A stretch of 64,000 nucleotides of DNA from Paenibacillus herberti (GCF_002233675.1 NZ_NMUQ01000002.1:1402121-1466120), one strand, 5' to 3'. Numbered from the stretch's first letter, positions 1 through 9,459 are shown. Notes: generated by a model not told the origin, from the sequence alone. Program-made: numbers and translations.

Positions 1-8
1 GAAAAAAA

Positions 9-150
9 GGAGCGGAGCCAAAGGTCGAGCCTGGAGAAGCGTCAGCGTTCGCATTTGAAGTCGGATTTCCACCTCTATGGGAGGTTAAGTTCAGGGAAAT
101 CTGAGTTCAAGAGCGATCGGAGGGCCGGCCTTTGGCGCAGCGGGCACTTG
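9..150 (+). repeat. Interspersed structured element, copy A
   Basis: This gene-free stretch matches a second stretch at 63473-63610. Shared blocks are a GCGGAG-like start, GCGTTCGC, GATTTCC, a small hairpin, GGAAATC/GGAATC and AAGAGCGATCGG, in the same order and spacing. GATTTCC at about 64-70 can pair with GGAAATC at about 95-101, enclosing the inner hairpin ACCTC-TATG-GGAGGT. The pairing is kept in the other copy although the inner hairpin differs in sequence. It could be a structured RNA, a leader or terminator-like module, or a non-autonomous repeat. The remaining bases up to 187 hold a short TGTCACTAAGC direct repeat and nothing else recognisable. Confidence 0.6.
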
Positions 151-187
151 TCACTAAGCATTGTCACTAAGCCTTCTCATTAAGCTT

Positions 188-1675
188 CTATTCGTCAGCC
201 CCCTTCGGCGATGTCCGGAAGACATAACCGAAGTCGCCGGTTTTGACGGCAGGTCCATAATCTTTCACCCAGGTGCTGTAAAAGCGGCTGGAGGCATTTT
301 TGCGAGTGACAATGATGAAGTCAGGTTTATTGGCCTTGACCAGATCGGTCACATACACAGGAAAGCCGTTGATAGTCTGCTCAAAGGCCGTCCAGCCGAG
401 CGCAGTTTTCGTTTCATCCGTGATGAAGGGATCTTGGCGTCCATCCGCCAGCACGTCAGCGCCACGGAACATGACATAACCAGAGGTGCCGTACAGCGTC
501 ATGACCTTCGGTCTGCCAGGTCCTTTGAACGTTTCCATGATGTAGTCCATTTCCTTCACCGGATACTTGAATGAATTTGGCTGCGGCGTATGCTGGAAGT
601 TGTAAACGGTGTTGACGGCAAGTCCAAGCACAAGCCCCGCGATGAGCGGAGCAGAGCCTAGGCGCAGTCGGAAGCGGCGTAAGCCCGGTACGTCTTGGAT
701 AACAACTGCGGCGAAGTACAGCACGAACAGCCACATGAACAGATGATATTTGTAGTTGGATACGCCCAGGAAAAAGATGCCGAGCATGAACTGGAAGCGG
801 AAAAACCGCTTATGTATGCTGAATGGCAGCAGCGCGATGAATGTCAGCAGCATCAGCGTAGCTGTCAGATTGCCCATGCTGTTGAACTGGATCGCTTTCC
901 ACTCGTTGATCATCAGATTGAAGTTGTCCTGCGTGACCGTGAGAATGAACAGGACGCCTTTGGCGCCAGCCACATTCAGCAGTCCAGCTCCGCCGACCGT
1001 GAGCAGCACCGTCAGCCATTTCCAGCCGACGCGGCGATTGAACAGCTTACGAGTGAACAGCGATTCCAGCAGCGCCATGCCCATGAATACGATGATGACC
1101 GGCCAGACGCCCGAGTGGAAGTTGGCGATCAGCAGCGAGATCAGCGGCATCAGTATCATATAGCGGACAGCCTGCTTCATCTGGAATTCGCGGAGGAACA
1201 CGAAGAACCAGACGATCAGGAAGGCCGAGATCATTTGCGGACGAGTCGTAAAATAAATCTCATAAATGCCCCAGATGACTGGCAGCAGCATCAGCATCAA
1301 CAACGGCTCGCGACCGCGAGAGTCGAAACCGAGCTCTTTGCGAGAAACGAGCATCATCCGGTATAACCCGAGCGACAGCAAGAGCAGGCAGACAGCGGAT
1401 AGCAGATAAGTTCCGGCCCAGCCGAACGCTTTGTACAAGGATGCAATGACGATTTGGAAGCCCATTTCATGCGGCACGTAAGGGAGCTTGTCATCTCCAT
1501 AAAAGGTATGAACGGCAGTATGCGGTACTTTACCGTCCTGGAGAATATGATTGCCGACCTCAATATGCCAGAACGTGTCGGGATCTTGGTAGGACTCGGA
1601 CGGAGGCATCGTGAAAACGATGACGCAGAGAACGATAATGGCGATAGCCGCCGCAGCGGCAAAACGGATTTTCAT
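188..1675 (-). CDS. Polytopic membrane protein, possible GT-C-type glycosyltransferase
   Basis: A 495-residue integral membrane protein. An N-terminal hydrophobic segment (about 5-23) is followed by an extracytoplasmic stretch with the motif DPDTFWHIEVGNHIL (about 32-46). About ten further membrane segments follow, and then a soluble C-terminal domain from about residue 370. The acidic DxDTFWH loop after the first helix is typical of GT-C-fold membrane glycosyltransferases and related wall or lipid modification proteins that use polyprenyl-phosphate sugars; the substrate cannot be told. The start is an ATG preceded by AAGGAG. It stands alone, divergent from queF, and its downstream side runs into the repeat at 9-150. 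Calling it a glycosyltransferase is inference; a plain hypothetical membrane protein is the safe name. Confidence 0.7.
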   Translation of the reverse strand: MKIRFAAAAAIAIIVLCVIVFTMPPSESYQDPDTFWHIEVGNHILQDGKVPHTAVHTFYGDDKLPYVPHEMGFQIVIASLYKAFGWAGTYLLSAVCLLLLSLGLYRMMLVSRKELGFDSRGREPLLMLMLLPVIWGIYEIYFTTRPQMISAFLIVWFFVFLREFQMKQAVRYMILMPLISLLIANFHSGVWPVIIVFMGMALLESLFTRKLFNRRVGWKWLTVLLTVGGAGLLNVAGAKGVLFILTVTQDNFNLMINEWKAIQFNSMGNLTATLMLLTFIALLPFSIHKRFFRFQFMLGIFFLGVSNYKYHLFMWLFVLYFAAVVIQDVPGLRRFRLRLGSAPLIAGLVLGLAVNTVYNFQHTPQPNSFKYPVKEMDYIMETFKGPGRPKVMTLYGTSGYVMFRGADVLADGRQDPFITDETKTALGWTAFEQTINGFPVYVTDLVKANKPDFIIVTRKNASSRFYSTWVKDYGPAVKTGDFGYVFRTSPKGADE

Positions 1676-1814
1676 TAGTAGGCTCCTTGCAGGCTTGATA
1701 GTAGATCAGTCCGACCATACAGCAATTCCCTTTATTATAGGGGGAATAGGGGGCTTCTACAATCAGGAATGGCGCAAGTAGGCACTAATAAATCAAGATG
1801 AGGAGACTATAACG

Positions 1815-2318
1815 ATGAGCGAGCAAGGAAGAAGCAGTGAGGAGTTGAGCGGCGTGACGCTGCTCGGCAACCAAGGGACGCAATACCCGATGACATATGC
1901 ACCGGAGGTGCTGGAGAGTTTTGTGAACAAACATCCAGACCGCGATTACCGCGTCAAATTCAACTGTCCAGAGTTCACGAGCCTGTGCCCGATGACGGGC
2001 CAACCTGATTTTGCAACGATTTATATCGCCTACATCCCGGACAAGCTGATGGTGGAGAGCAAAGCTCTCAAGCTGTATCTGTTCAGCTTCCGCAACCATG
2101 GTGATTTCCACGAGGACTGCATGAACATCATCATGAATGACCTCATCAAGCTGATGGAGCCAAGGTTCATCGAGGTGTGGGGCAAGTTCACGCCGCGCGG
2201 CGGCATTTCCATCGATCCTTACTGCAACTGGGGACGCCCTGGCACGAAGTACGAGCAGATGGCTGAATATCGCCTGATGAACCTAGATCTGTACCCGGAG
2301 AAAATTGACAACCGTTAG
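1815..2318 (+). CDS. queF: NADPH-dependent 7-cyano-7-deazaguanine reductase QueF
   Basis: Reduces the nitrile preQ0 to the aminomethyl preQ1 with NADPH, a late cytoplasmic step of queuosine tRNA modification. The 167-residue length fits the short, unimodular QueF class (T-fold). The catalytic Cys58 lies in [13 protein letters not shown] with the proton-donor Asp65 seven residues on, the family spacing. The signature [20 protein letters not shown] lies at about 78-97. The start ATG has GAGGAG upstream. It is a single gene, without queC/D/E nearby, and it ends at a strong hairpin. The upstream region has no clear preQ1 riboswitch. Confidence 0.97.
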   Translation: MSEQGRSSEELSGVTLLGNQGTQYPMTYAPEVLESFVNKHPDRDYRVKFNCPEFTSLCPMTGQPDFATIYIAYIPDKLMVESKALKLYLFSFRNHGDFHEDCMNIIMNDLIKLMEPRFIEVWGKFTPRGGISIDPYCNWGRPGTKYEQMAEYRLMNLDLYPEKIDNR

Positions 2319-2343
2319 ATCGTTTGGAATGTGCATAAGAAGA

Positions 2344-2373
2344 GAAACGCCTCAGCATACGCTGGGGCGTTTC
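2344..2373. terminator. Bidirectional hairpin between convergent genes
   Basis: GAAACGCCTCAGC (2344-2356) pairs with GCTGGGGCGTTTC (2361-2373) over an ATAC loop. It lies between the 3' end of queF and the converging gene at 2397-2888. There is only a short T-run on either side. Confidence 0.7.
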
Positions 2374-2396
2374 AAATTGCGGATCAAAACGGCAAG

Positions 2397-2888
2397 TTAG
2401 ATGTTCCGGACGATGAGCTGGTTGGCTTGATAGTAGTAACCTTCACTGAACCTGATAGGAGCATCGGTCGTTATAGCATCGAATCTGGTGTTTATTCCAA
2501 CGTAGACGGACATCGTGAACGAAAGTTGGCCAATATTTCTTTGATTGGAATCGCTAATATTATAATAGACTGTTGCGCTTGTATCATTGGGAAACTTTGC
2601 GGTTACTTCAAAACGATCGTTTCCCTGAGGAGGGACAGTTGTTAACGCTGGAGGTTGGGCATCTCCATTAATTGAAACATAATTAAAGTAGTAGCCGCTT
2701 GTTTGATTATCGATAACGAAACCGTACGTTCTTAAGGCTGTTGGGGGTTCTGCGATTTGGCCGGTAGGTGAAAGTCCCAACGTCTGAAGTACAATGACAA
2801 GCAGAATAAACAAAATTAGAATTTGGCCGAGTCCGCTCCATGACCCGCCGGATATTCTAGTGGAATAGGTATTAATTGTCATATTCAT
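2397..2888 (-). CDS. Membrane-anchored hypothetical protein
   Basis: A 163-residue protein of unknown function. Residues about 20-40 (LGQILILFILLVIVLQTLGL) form one transmembrane helix. The remainder is rich in Thr, Asn, Tyr and beta-branched residues and looks like an extracellular beta-sandwich (YYFNYVSING ... ATVYYNIS ... LSFTMSVYV). Only about 20 residues precede the helix, so it is probably an N-in/C-out anchor or an uncleaved signal. The start ATG follows GGAGGAG closely; a second ATG two codons later has better spacing. It is monocistronic and convergent with queF. No family is recognised; a spore-coat or surface role would be speculation. Confidence 0.7.
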   Translation of the reverse strand: MNMTINTYSTRISGGSWSGLGQILILFILLVIVLQTLGLSPTGQIAEPPTALRTYGFVIDNQTSGYYFNYVSINGDAQPPALTTVPPQGNDRFEVTAKFPNDTSATVYYNISDSNQRNIGQLSFTMSVYVGINTRFDAITTDAPIRFSEGYYYQANQLIVRNI

Positions 2889-2997
2889 TTCTCCTCCAAC
2901 GTTTTTCTATCCATAGGTTATGAGGAGTTTGGTGCATTTGATACTAGCAAATATCATATATAAGTAGTGGAAATTGCAGATAAGCGGACAAAAAAAG

Positions 2998-3029
2998 TAC
3001 GGCAGCCCGCAGGAAAGCGGGACGCCGTA
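2998..3029 (-). terminator. Intrinsic terminator of the permease gene
   Basis: TACGGC...GCCGTA with an inner GCCCGC/GCGGG stem. It is flanked by A7 on one side and T6 on the other, so it can work in both directions. It lies downstream of the permease reading leftwards. Confidence 0.85.
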
Positions 3030-3134
3030 TTTTTTCTTTATCCTATCGATGACGTGAATTAGAAGTTCGCATTCTCTTCCACGATGTAATCGATGTTGGA
3101 CTTCGAGAGTATCGAGCCTCGTCCTAGAAGATAG

Positions 3135-4607
3135 TTACTCTTCCGAGTCCAGCTGGCACTCTTCCAGCTTCAGCAGCTTTGTTTTATGCTTCCACTTATG
3201 GCCGAGCCAGATGGCAAGGAACAGCGGCAGGCCAAAGTAGGAGGCGGCGATATATGCCCAATCTATTTTGCCCTCACTAACGCCGCCAATGAACTGGCCA
3301 ATAATGACGAGGGAGCACAAGGCGATCGCGAGGATCGGGCCGAATGGGAACCATTTGGCCTTGTAGGTCAGTTCATCTAGCGAACGACCTTGGGCCGCCC
3401 AGGCGCGGCGGAAGCGGTAATGGCTTATGGCAATGCCCAACCAGACGATAAAGCCGGTCATGCCGGAAGCGTTCAGCAGCCATACGTACACAACGCCGTC
3501 GCCGAAGAACGAGGCGAGGAACGCCAGCAGGCCGAAGGCGCTCGTCACGAGCAGCGCAGGCACTGGAATGCCGCGTTTGTTGAGCCGGGCAAGCCAGCGC
3601 GGGGCTTTGCCTTCTTTGGCGAGTACATAGAGCATACGAGTGGAGGCGTACAGGCCTGAGTTACCGGCCGACAGGAGAGAGGTCAGAATGACCGCATTCA
3701 TGACGGAGGCGGCGATGCTAAGGCCTGCTTTTTCAAACAGAATCGTGAACGGACTCGTGGCAATTTCTCCGCTTGCCAGCTCTGGCGTCGTATGCGGAAT
3801 GAGCAGGCCAATGATTAGGATAGCGAGCATGTAGAACAGTAGGATGCGCCAGAAAATAGTGCGGATCGCGCGAGGCACATTACGGCGCGGGTCCTCGCTT
3901 TCGCCCGCAGCGACGCCGACCAGCTCCGTTCCTTGGAACGAGAAACCGGCAGCCATGAAGACGCCAAGCACGGCCAGGATGCCAAACGGGAACGGATTAT
4001 CCGTCAGGTTGGCGAAGCCGGTGCTCTCGATGCCGTCGCCGCGCCAGATGCCGAATATCATAAGCAGGCCAACGACGATGAACACGATAACGGTGATGAT
4101 TTTGATCATGGCGAACCAGAATTCGGACTCCCCGTAGCTGCGCACCGACAATAGATTAAGCGCGATGAGCAGCGCTAGGAATAACGCCGACCAAAACACG
4201 GAGGAGCTGCCGGGCAGCCAGAATTTTAGAATTAAGGTGGCGGCTGACAGCTCCGCAGCAAGCGTAATCGCCCAGTTGTACCAATAGTTCCAGCCGATAG
4301 CAAAGCCGAAGCTAGGTTCTACAAAACGGCTTCCATACGTGCTGAACGTGCCGGATACCGGCATATGGGTCGCCATTTCGCCGAGGCTCGTCATCAAGAA
4401 ATAGACCATGATTCCAATTAGCGCGTAGGCTAGCAGCGCACCGCCCGGGCCTGCATTGTAGATGGCTCCGCCGCTGGCGAGAAATAAGCCGGTACCAATC
4501 GATCCGCCGAGCGAGATCATCGTTAAATGTCTTGCTTTGAGGCCTCGGCGTAGGCCTTTTTGAGATTTGTTTTGTTCCAAGAGGAAAGCACACTCCGTTT
4601 CATTCAT
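3135..4607 (-). CDS. lysP: LysP-type amino acid permease (APC superfamily)
   Basis: A 490-residue, 12-helix proton-coupled amino acid importer of the plasma membrane. It follows E. coli LysP, as I remember that sequence, nearly end to end: GLRRGLKARHLTMISLGGSI at about 18-37 with the substrate-binding GGSIGTGLF of helix 1, then PVSGTFSTYGSRFVEP, GWNYWYNWAITLAAE, FSFQGTELVGVAAGESEDP and LLNASGMTGFIVWLGIAISH. The best guess for the substrate is L-lysine; another cationic amino acid is possible. The ATG used has no good ribosome site, and an internal TTG (codon 10) is an alternative. No lysine riboswitch was found upstream. It is bounded by terminators on both sides. Confidence 0.9.
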   Translation of the reverse strand: MNETECAFLLEQNKSQKGLRRGLKARHLTMISLGGSIGTGLFLASGGAIYNAGPGGALLAYALIGIMVYFLMTSLGEMATHMPVSGTFSTYGSRFVEPSFGFAIGWNYWYNWAITLAAELSAATLILKFWLPGSSSVFWSALFLALLIALNLLSVRSYGESEFWFAMIKIITVIVFIVVGLLMIFGIWRGDGIESTGFANLTDNPFPFGILAVLGVFMAAGFSFQGTELVGVAAGESEDPRRNVPRAIRTIFWRILLFYMLAILIIGLLIPHTTPELASGEIATSPFTILFEKAGLSIAASVMNAVILTSLLSAGNSGLYASTRMLYVLAKEGKAPRWLARLNKRGIPVPALLVTSAFGLLAFLASFFGDGVVYVWLLNASGMTGFIVWLGIAISHYRFRRAWAAQGRSLDELTYKAKWFPFGPILAIALCSLVIIGQFIGGVSEGKIDWAYIAASYFGLPLFLAIWLGHKWKHKTKLLKLEECQLDSEE

Positions 4608-4768
4608 TCGATCATTTAAGTTTCTTCTAGCGCTTCTCTACGGAGTCGCGTTATTTAGAAGAGACTTTATTGCAACTTCCTTATAGTAGGCGACATAGCG
4701 CCTAAGCTCAAGCGTAATTACTCCCAATTTTGTTCTCACAGCCGTAACGCTATAGTATTATCCTATCG

Positions 4769-4825
4769 AAAAAAGCGGCGATAGCTCTCCGGTGGGATAC
4801 CGGGAAACGATCGCCGCTTTTTTTT
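4769..4825 (-). terminator. Intrinsic terminator downstream of the first protease
   Basis: GCGGCGAT (4775-4782) pairs with ATCGCCGC (4810-4817), with an inner CCGG/CCGG stem. A6 lies on the left and T8 on the right, so it is probably bidirectional. The 80 bp or so to the gene at 4911 are empty. Confidence 0.85.
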
Positions 4826-4910
4826 GTAACAGTCTGAATTGGTGGGAGATACCCAACCAGGGAAGCCTTAAGCGCGGTGCGGGAGTGGACCCACTCTTCG
4901 CAGTGTTCCC

Positions 4911-7900
4911 TTAAATCAGCTTAGCTGCATACAGCAGCTTGTAGATGACATCGGCCGCAGCTTCGCGGCTGATGATCGGCACATTGCTGTACCATTTGCC
5001 GCCGCTCGCGCTGAGACCGGCTGCAGAGCCGCCGCTGAGCACACCAGCGTCAGAGGCGATGGCCTTAACGTCCGCATTCAGCGGTGAAAAGGCTGCTCCT
5101 GCACCAGAAGGAGCGACAGAACTGCTGAATGTTTTGCCGGCAACCGGCGGAAGGCCAAACGCCTTGCTCACCATTTCATCGAACTGTGCGAGCGTCAGGC
5201 GTGACTTAGGCGAAAAGGTCGTATCGGTTGTGCCATCGATCAGCAGCTTCTCGGACAGCGACTGGATGCTGTTTTTGGACTTGGACTTCGCGATGTCCGT
5301 ATAGGCGACGGTACGTTTGGCGGCCGCATATACGTTGTAGCCCGGCTGTGATACCGAGACGGTCGTTGTGCCATCGCTGTTTTTCGTGAATGCGGATGGA
5401 GCTGGGTAAGCTTTGCCGTTTTGCAGGAACAGTGCGCCTGCTTTGCTGGAATCAACGCCTGCTTCCAGTACAAAAGCATGCTTCACAAAAGAGCTTGCCG
5501 GAATCGGCAGCGGCTTGGAAACCGAGCTAGAGGAGACGCTGTTCAGTTCGAAGGCGACTGGAGCGCCTAACAGCGTCAGACCTGGACGGCTTGCGGTAAA
5601 CGTACCCGCTTCGCCAGCGGCAGCGCGGATAATGAGCTCTGCGCCGGAGCCTTTAGGCAGAGATTGCAGCAAATACAGCGGCAGCTCGACGGCGGCGGAG
5701 CCCGCGTTAAGGGCGATGGAGCTGCCCAGCGGTGCTTTGGCCAGCGAAGCGGCTTGAGCGGCGCTCAGGCTGAGCTTCACGGTAGATACCGAGTCTAGAG
5801 ACGCTCCATTCACGACAATTGCCAGTGGACGGTAAGCTCCTTTCAGAGCGGCTTTGATATCGGTATCTGTTACGGTAACGATACCATCCGTTGAGACGGT
5901 AGACTTCAGATTGACTTTGGTCCCCATGGAACGGATGACGCCTTTCAGCGCACGGTCGCCAAGCTCCACCGGCTCGCTGCCTGGCAGCAACACGGACACT
6001 TGCGCGGTGTCCTTGATCGTTGGTACTTTTGCCGAGGCAATGGTGACGGTCAGCAGCACCGTTTCAGCTTTTTTCGGGCGTGAAGCCAGGATGCCATCCG
6101 CTGCGATCAGCGCAGGCTTCTCGCTCGCTGTGACCGTATAGGTTACGCCTTGGCGGGAAGGCAGCTGCAGCACTGGCTTGCCAGTGACGGTGGTGTTGAT
6201 GATTTTGGCTTGGAATGCTTCTTTTGCATTGGCTACCAGTCCCAGCTCAACCTTGTTGTAAGCGACGGCCATCGTTCTGGTCGTGGAGTACTGGTTCACA
6301 ACATTGAAAACCTCGTCATAATCCGTTGCGACGGCATACAGCGTATAGGTTCCTTCTGCAAGCTTTTGGTAGACTGGATTTCCTTCCGCATCGTAGCTGT
6401 CATAAAATTGCTCGGTGAGACCGTCGATGGTGTAGCGACCAGGTACATAACCGCCTGGCTGGATTGTTTCGGAGACGAACATCAGGCCGACAAAATCATC
6501 ATTCACATCATAGACTTCCAAGCTGAGGACATCCGTGTTCGCAGCGTTCAGCGTGAAGCTCGCGCTCAGTTTGTCATTCACTCCATCTCCATCAGGGGAG
6601 AGGATTGAACTAGACAACGTTAGATCCTGGATGCCAAAACCGTTGTCCGGCAGCTTATCGCCGACATGCAAAGCGAATGGCAGACGCAGCGTTGGCAGGC
6701 CTGGCGCGGTCAGAATAACGGAGCCTTCGTAGGCGCCTTTAGCTGCATCGGCTGTCGGAGTCGCACTCAGCGTGAAGGAAGCCGCACCGCCAGGAGGCGC
6801 TGTAATGGAGCCATTGTTCAGACCGCCGAGCGATACGCTCAGCTTGGAGATGTCCGGCGTTGCGATCGGGTTCGCCGGATCGGAGGTGACGGAAGCGTTG
6901 AGCTCCACGGAAGCGGAGTATGTTACAGCTGCTCCGGATGTATTTTTCACGCGAAGCTGACCGCTCTGTGTCTCAGCACCAGCTGGAACGACGCCGAAGC
7001 TGTAGTTCGCGCCGAAGTTGGTCACTTGGAACGGGTTAAGGTTCGCGTCCTGCAGCGTCAGCTCCTCTACACTTTGCAGCAGCGCAGGTGTTTGGAGCGC
7101 ATTGACGATGTTGGCGCGGCCTCCGCCTTGGGAATAAACGTCGTAGCGGGTTCCGGCTTCGTCGTAGATGGTGTCAGCCGTGTTGGCGAGTGCCGCACGA
7201 ATGTCCATCGGCGTCCAATTCGGATGTTTCTGCTTCAGCAGCAGCGCCAGCCCGGCTACATGAGGCGTTGCCATGCTTGTGCCGCTGATGCGGTTGTACG
7301 CCTCGTCATACGAGGCATTAGGATCGGCTTTACCGTAGGCCGGCCAAGTCGACAAGGTGTTTACGCCCGGAGCGGTCACATCCGGCTTGATACCGAGCTT
7401 GCCGTCGGAGGCTGGACCACGGGAGCTGAAGCTAGCCATGCGGTCGCCAGGAACAACCGTTTTTGGATACTCGCCATCGAAGTCCAGCTTGAAGCTTGCG
7501 CCGGGATTCGCCAGCACGATGCGTGCAAGCTCGCGGCCTTTAGCGCCTTCCATATCAAAGGTTGGGATGTAGTTGAAGCTGTCTCCAAAAAAGCCAGCCG
7601 GACCGATGAAGCTATCCCGCCCAGGAATGGATGGGTTTAGGTTCGCTTTGAGGCCGGTATTGAGTCCGTTGAAAATGATGATTGCCTTGGCGCCCTTGTT
7701 TTTGGCAATCTCGGATTTTTGCACGAAAGGCTGTATTCCGCGCGAGGCGAGGACGATTTTACCCTTCGCATCAATGCCTGCGTAGTCGTTTTCCCCGCCA
7801 AGTCCAACGTAGACCGCCTCTACCGGCTCTGTGCCGAGCAGCGAAGCGAAGTCCTCCTGACCCGTGCGCCAGCCCATCATGTTGAGATCATAGTCGAGTC

Positions 7901-9197
7901 CGCTGTAGGTGGCGCCTGTGACGGTCGGGTTGTATACCGAGGCGCTCACGCTCGCCGTGTAGTGATTGCTCGGACTGTTCACTGCACCGACGGCAATGGC
8001 CAGCTGGCTGTTTGCCGGGGAGCCCATCGAGTAGTAGTAGCGTCCATCATCGGCCGCGTTGCCGTTGGCTACGACCGCGACGACGCCGGAGAGCACAGCA
8101 TTATTGACCGCGATGGAATCCGGTGAAAATGGATCTTTAACGGTGTCGGCGCCGAGCGACAGGTTGATGACATCCATGCCGTCCTTAACAGCATGTTCAA
8201 TGCCGTCGATGACTTGCGCGGAGGAACCGGAAGCACGGCCGTTTTCGGCGTTGAAGCCGAGCACCTTATAGGCGTATAGATCTGCCTCGTAAGCGACACC
8301 TTTCTGGACAATGTCGGTTTTGTTCGCAGCTCCGCCGACGATTGTACCGGCGACATGAGTGCCGTGCGACGTGCCTGTGTTGCCGGTTTCGCTGTTCGGA
8401 ATTTCTTCGTACGGGTCATTCGTGTTGAAGTACGAGTCGCGTCCACCCTTATACGCGCCCTTCAGGTCGGGATGCAGGTAGTCGACACCAGTGTCGATGA
8501 CGCCCACCTTCAGCCCCTTGCCTGTCAGTCCCATAGCCCAAGCCTCAGGGACGCGGAGCTGCTTCAGCGGTTCGATGTCGCAACGGCATTGTTCCGAGGT
8601 CGTATTGGGAGCGACAGTCTCGGCAGGAATGGCGTAGTAGGTCAGATTTTCGTGAATCGACTTAACGCCAGGCAGTGCAGCGAGCAGTGGAATCTGGTTG
8701 GCCGGCAGCTCGACCTCCATGCCGTTCAATACGGTGTCGAAGCGGTAGCTGACCTTCAGCGCCAAGCCCCGCGCTTTAGCCGCGTCGAGCAATACTTGTT
8801 GCTCCACATCTACCGAGGATTCGGTTACGTCGGTGGCGGCGATGCCTTGGCTGGAGGCGAACTTGCCTTCCGCTACGGCAGCGCCGTCCAACTGGAGAAT
8901 GACTTTGACGCGCGCGGATGTTTTTATGTCCAGGCGCGGCGAGATAACGGCCGGTGTGGTGTCAGCAGTCGTGAGCCCGCGTGCACGCGATGGATTCAGC
9001 GACTGCCCGTTCGAAGCCTTCAGCTTGGAGGAGCCGGGAGCGACTCCTTGCTCCAGACGACTTTTCAGAATGGCTGCAGCGCCTTCTGAAGAGGCTGGGG
9101 AAGGAGATAACTCGGTGGCGTGGACACCGGATGGCAGGAGTAGAGTCGCCGCAAGTACGGCGGATAGGATATTGATCTTAAATCCTTTTTTGACCAA
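4911..9197 (-). CDS. Secreted Vpr-like S8 subtilisin protease with degenerate SLH tail
   Basis: A 1428-residue secreted serine endopeptidase. Order: signal peptide (1-27); pro-region with inhibitor I9-like fold (about 95-185); S8 catalytic domain with Asp235 (VGVIDTGVDY), His278 (SHGTHVAG) and Ser641 (GTSMATPHVAG), and oxyanion Asn about 380; an inserted protease-associated (PA) domain at about 455-575; then Fn3/Ig-like domains with a long beta-rich stalk. The last 130 residues keep only scattered SLH features (YTDIAKSKSKNSIQ, REAAADVIYKLL), so binding to the secondary wall polymer may be weak. It starts at TTG after AAGAAGG. It is the tandem paralogue of the gene at 9460-13575, which has intact SLH modules, and has its own promoter region and terminator. 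Confidence 0.93.
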   Translation of the reverse strand: MVKKGFKINILSAVLAATLLLPSGVHATELSPSPASSEGAAAILKSRLEQGVAPGSSKLKASNGQSLNPSRARGLTTADTTPAVISPRLDIKTSARVKVILQLDGAAVAEGKFASSQGIAATDVTESSVDVEQQVLLDAAKARGLALKVSYRFDTVLNGMEVELPANQIPLLAALPGVKSIHENLTYYAIPAETVAPNTTSEQCRCDIEPLKQLRVPEAWAMGLTGKGLKVGVIDTGVDYLHPDLKGAYKGGRDSYFNTNDPYEEIPNSETGNTGTSHGTHVAGTIVGGAANKTDIVQKGVAYEADLYAYKVLGFNAENGRASGSSAQVIDGIEHAVKDGMDVINLSLGADTVKDPFSPDSIAVNNAVLSGVVAVVANGNAADDGRYYYSMGSPANSQLAIAVGAVNSPSNHYTASVSASVYNPTVTGATYSGLDYDLNMMGWRTGQEDFASLLGTEPVEAVYVGLGGENDYAGIDAKGKIVLASRGIQPFVQKSEIAKNKGAKAIIIFNGLNTGLKANLNPSIPGRDSFIGPAGFFGDSFNYIPTFDMEGAKGRELARIVLANPGASFKLDFDGEYPKTVVPGDRMASFSSRGPASDGKLGIKPDVTAPGVNTLSTWPAYGKADPNASYDEAYNRISGTSMATPHVAGLALLLKQKHPNWTPMDIRAALANTADTIYDEAGTRYDVYSQGGGRANIVNALQTPALLQSVEELTLQDANLNPFQVTNFGANYSFGVVPAGAETQSGQLRVKNTSGAAVTYSASVELNASVTSDPANPIATPDISKLSVSLGGLNNGSITAPPGGAASFTLSATPTADAAKGAYEGSVILTAPGLPTLRLPFALHVGDKLPDNGFGIQDLTLSSSILSPDGDGVNDKLSASFTLNAANTDVLSLEVYDVNDDFVGLMFVSETIQPGGYVPGRYTIDGLTEQFYDSYDAEGNPVYQKLAEGTYTLYAVATDYDEVFNVVNQYSTTRTMAVAYNKVELGLVANAKEAFQAKIINTTVTGKPVLQLPSRQGVTYTVTASEKPALIAADGILASRPKKAETVLLTVTIASAKVPTIKDTAQVSVLLPGSEPVELGDRALKGVIRSMGTKVNLKSTVSTDGIVTVTDTDIKAALKGAYRPLAIVVNGASLDSVSTVKLSLSAAQAASLAKAPLGSSIALNAGSAAVELPLYLLQSLPKGSGAELIIRAAAGEAGTFTASRPGLTLLGAPVAFELNSVSSSSVSKPLPIPASSFVKHAFVLEAGVDSSKAGALFLQNGKAYPAPSAFTKNSDGTTTVSVSQPGYNVYAAAKRTVAYTDIAKSKSKNSIQSLSEKLLIDGTTDTTFSPKSRLTLAQFDEMVSKAFGLPPVAGKTFSSSVAPSGAGAAFSPLNADVKAIASDAGVLSGGSAAGLSASGGKWYSNVPIISREAAADVIYKLLYAAKLI

Positions 9198-9274
9198 TCT
9201 GTGTACCTTCTTTCTATTAAAAATAGGAGTTGGATTATCCGGTAATTCGGCAGGTTCTCCGCACTCCCTGCTGG

Positions 9275-9347
9275 AAGGGGAATAAATAAGGCTATATGAT
9301 CAGAAAAGACTGAAAGTTGTCGTAAAAAGGAGTAAATAAGACCTATA
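9275..9347 (-). promoter_or_regulatory. Paired direct repeat upstream of the first protease
   Basis: AAGGGGAATAAATAAGGCTATA (around 9275-9296) recurs as AAAGGAGTAAATAAGACCTATA (around 9326-9347), centred 50 bp apart. They lie between the terminator of the upstream protease gene and the TTG start of the downstream one. Two near-identical half-turn-phased boxes suggest a regulator operator or tandem promoter elements; the protein that binds is unknown. Confidence 0.35.
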
Positions 9348-9364
9348 GGAAGGAAACAAAAGAA

Positions 9365-9398
9365 AAGCACCAGATCCGATAGTCGGAATCTGGTGCTT
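9365..9398 (-). terminator. Intrinsic terminator of the second protease
   Basis: AAGCACCAGAT (9365-9375) pairs with ATCTGGTGCTT (9388-9398) over an inner CGA/TCG stem. It separates the two protease genes into independent transcription units. Confidence 0.85.
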
Positions 9399-9459
9399 GG
9401 TGTTGTTTGTTGCGGCTGCAGAGGGGCTAGGATATAGCGCCTCTGCAGTCGATGGGGAA

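Noticed and set aside
695-1366. Forward frame of 223 codons opposite the first membrane protein
   Set aside because: His/Gln/Glu-rich antisense shadow of a clear membrane-protein gene, without a ribosome site.
1676-1814. preQ1 riboswitch before queF
   Set aside because: No match to the preQ1-I or preQ1-II core; only a weak ATTCCC...GGGAAT inverted repeat was seen.
3040-3134. Possible C-terminal peptide (ending NIDYIVEENANF) in a shifted frame after the permease
   Set aside because: No start codon or recognisable domain; could be a remnant, but it cannot be supported.
4608-4768. Lysine riboswitch before the LysP-like permease
   Set aside because: None of the L-box core blocks are present on the minus strand.
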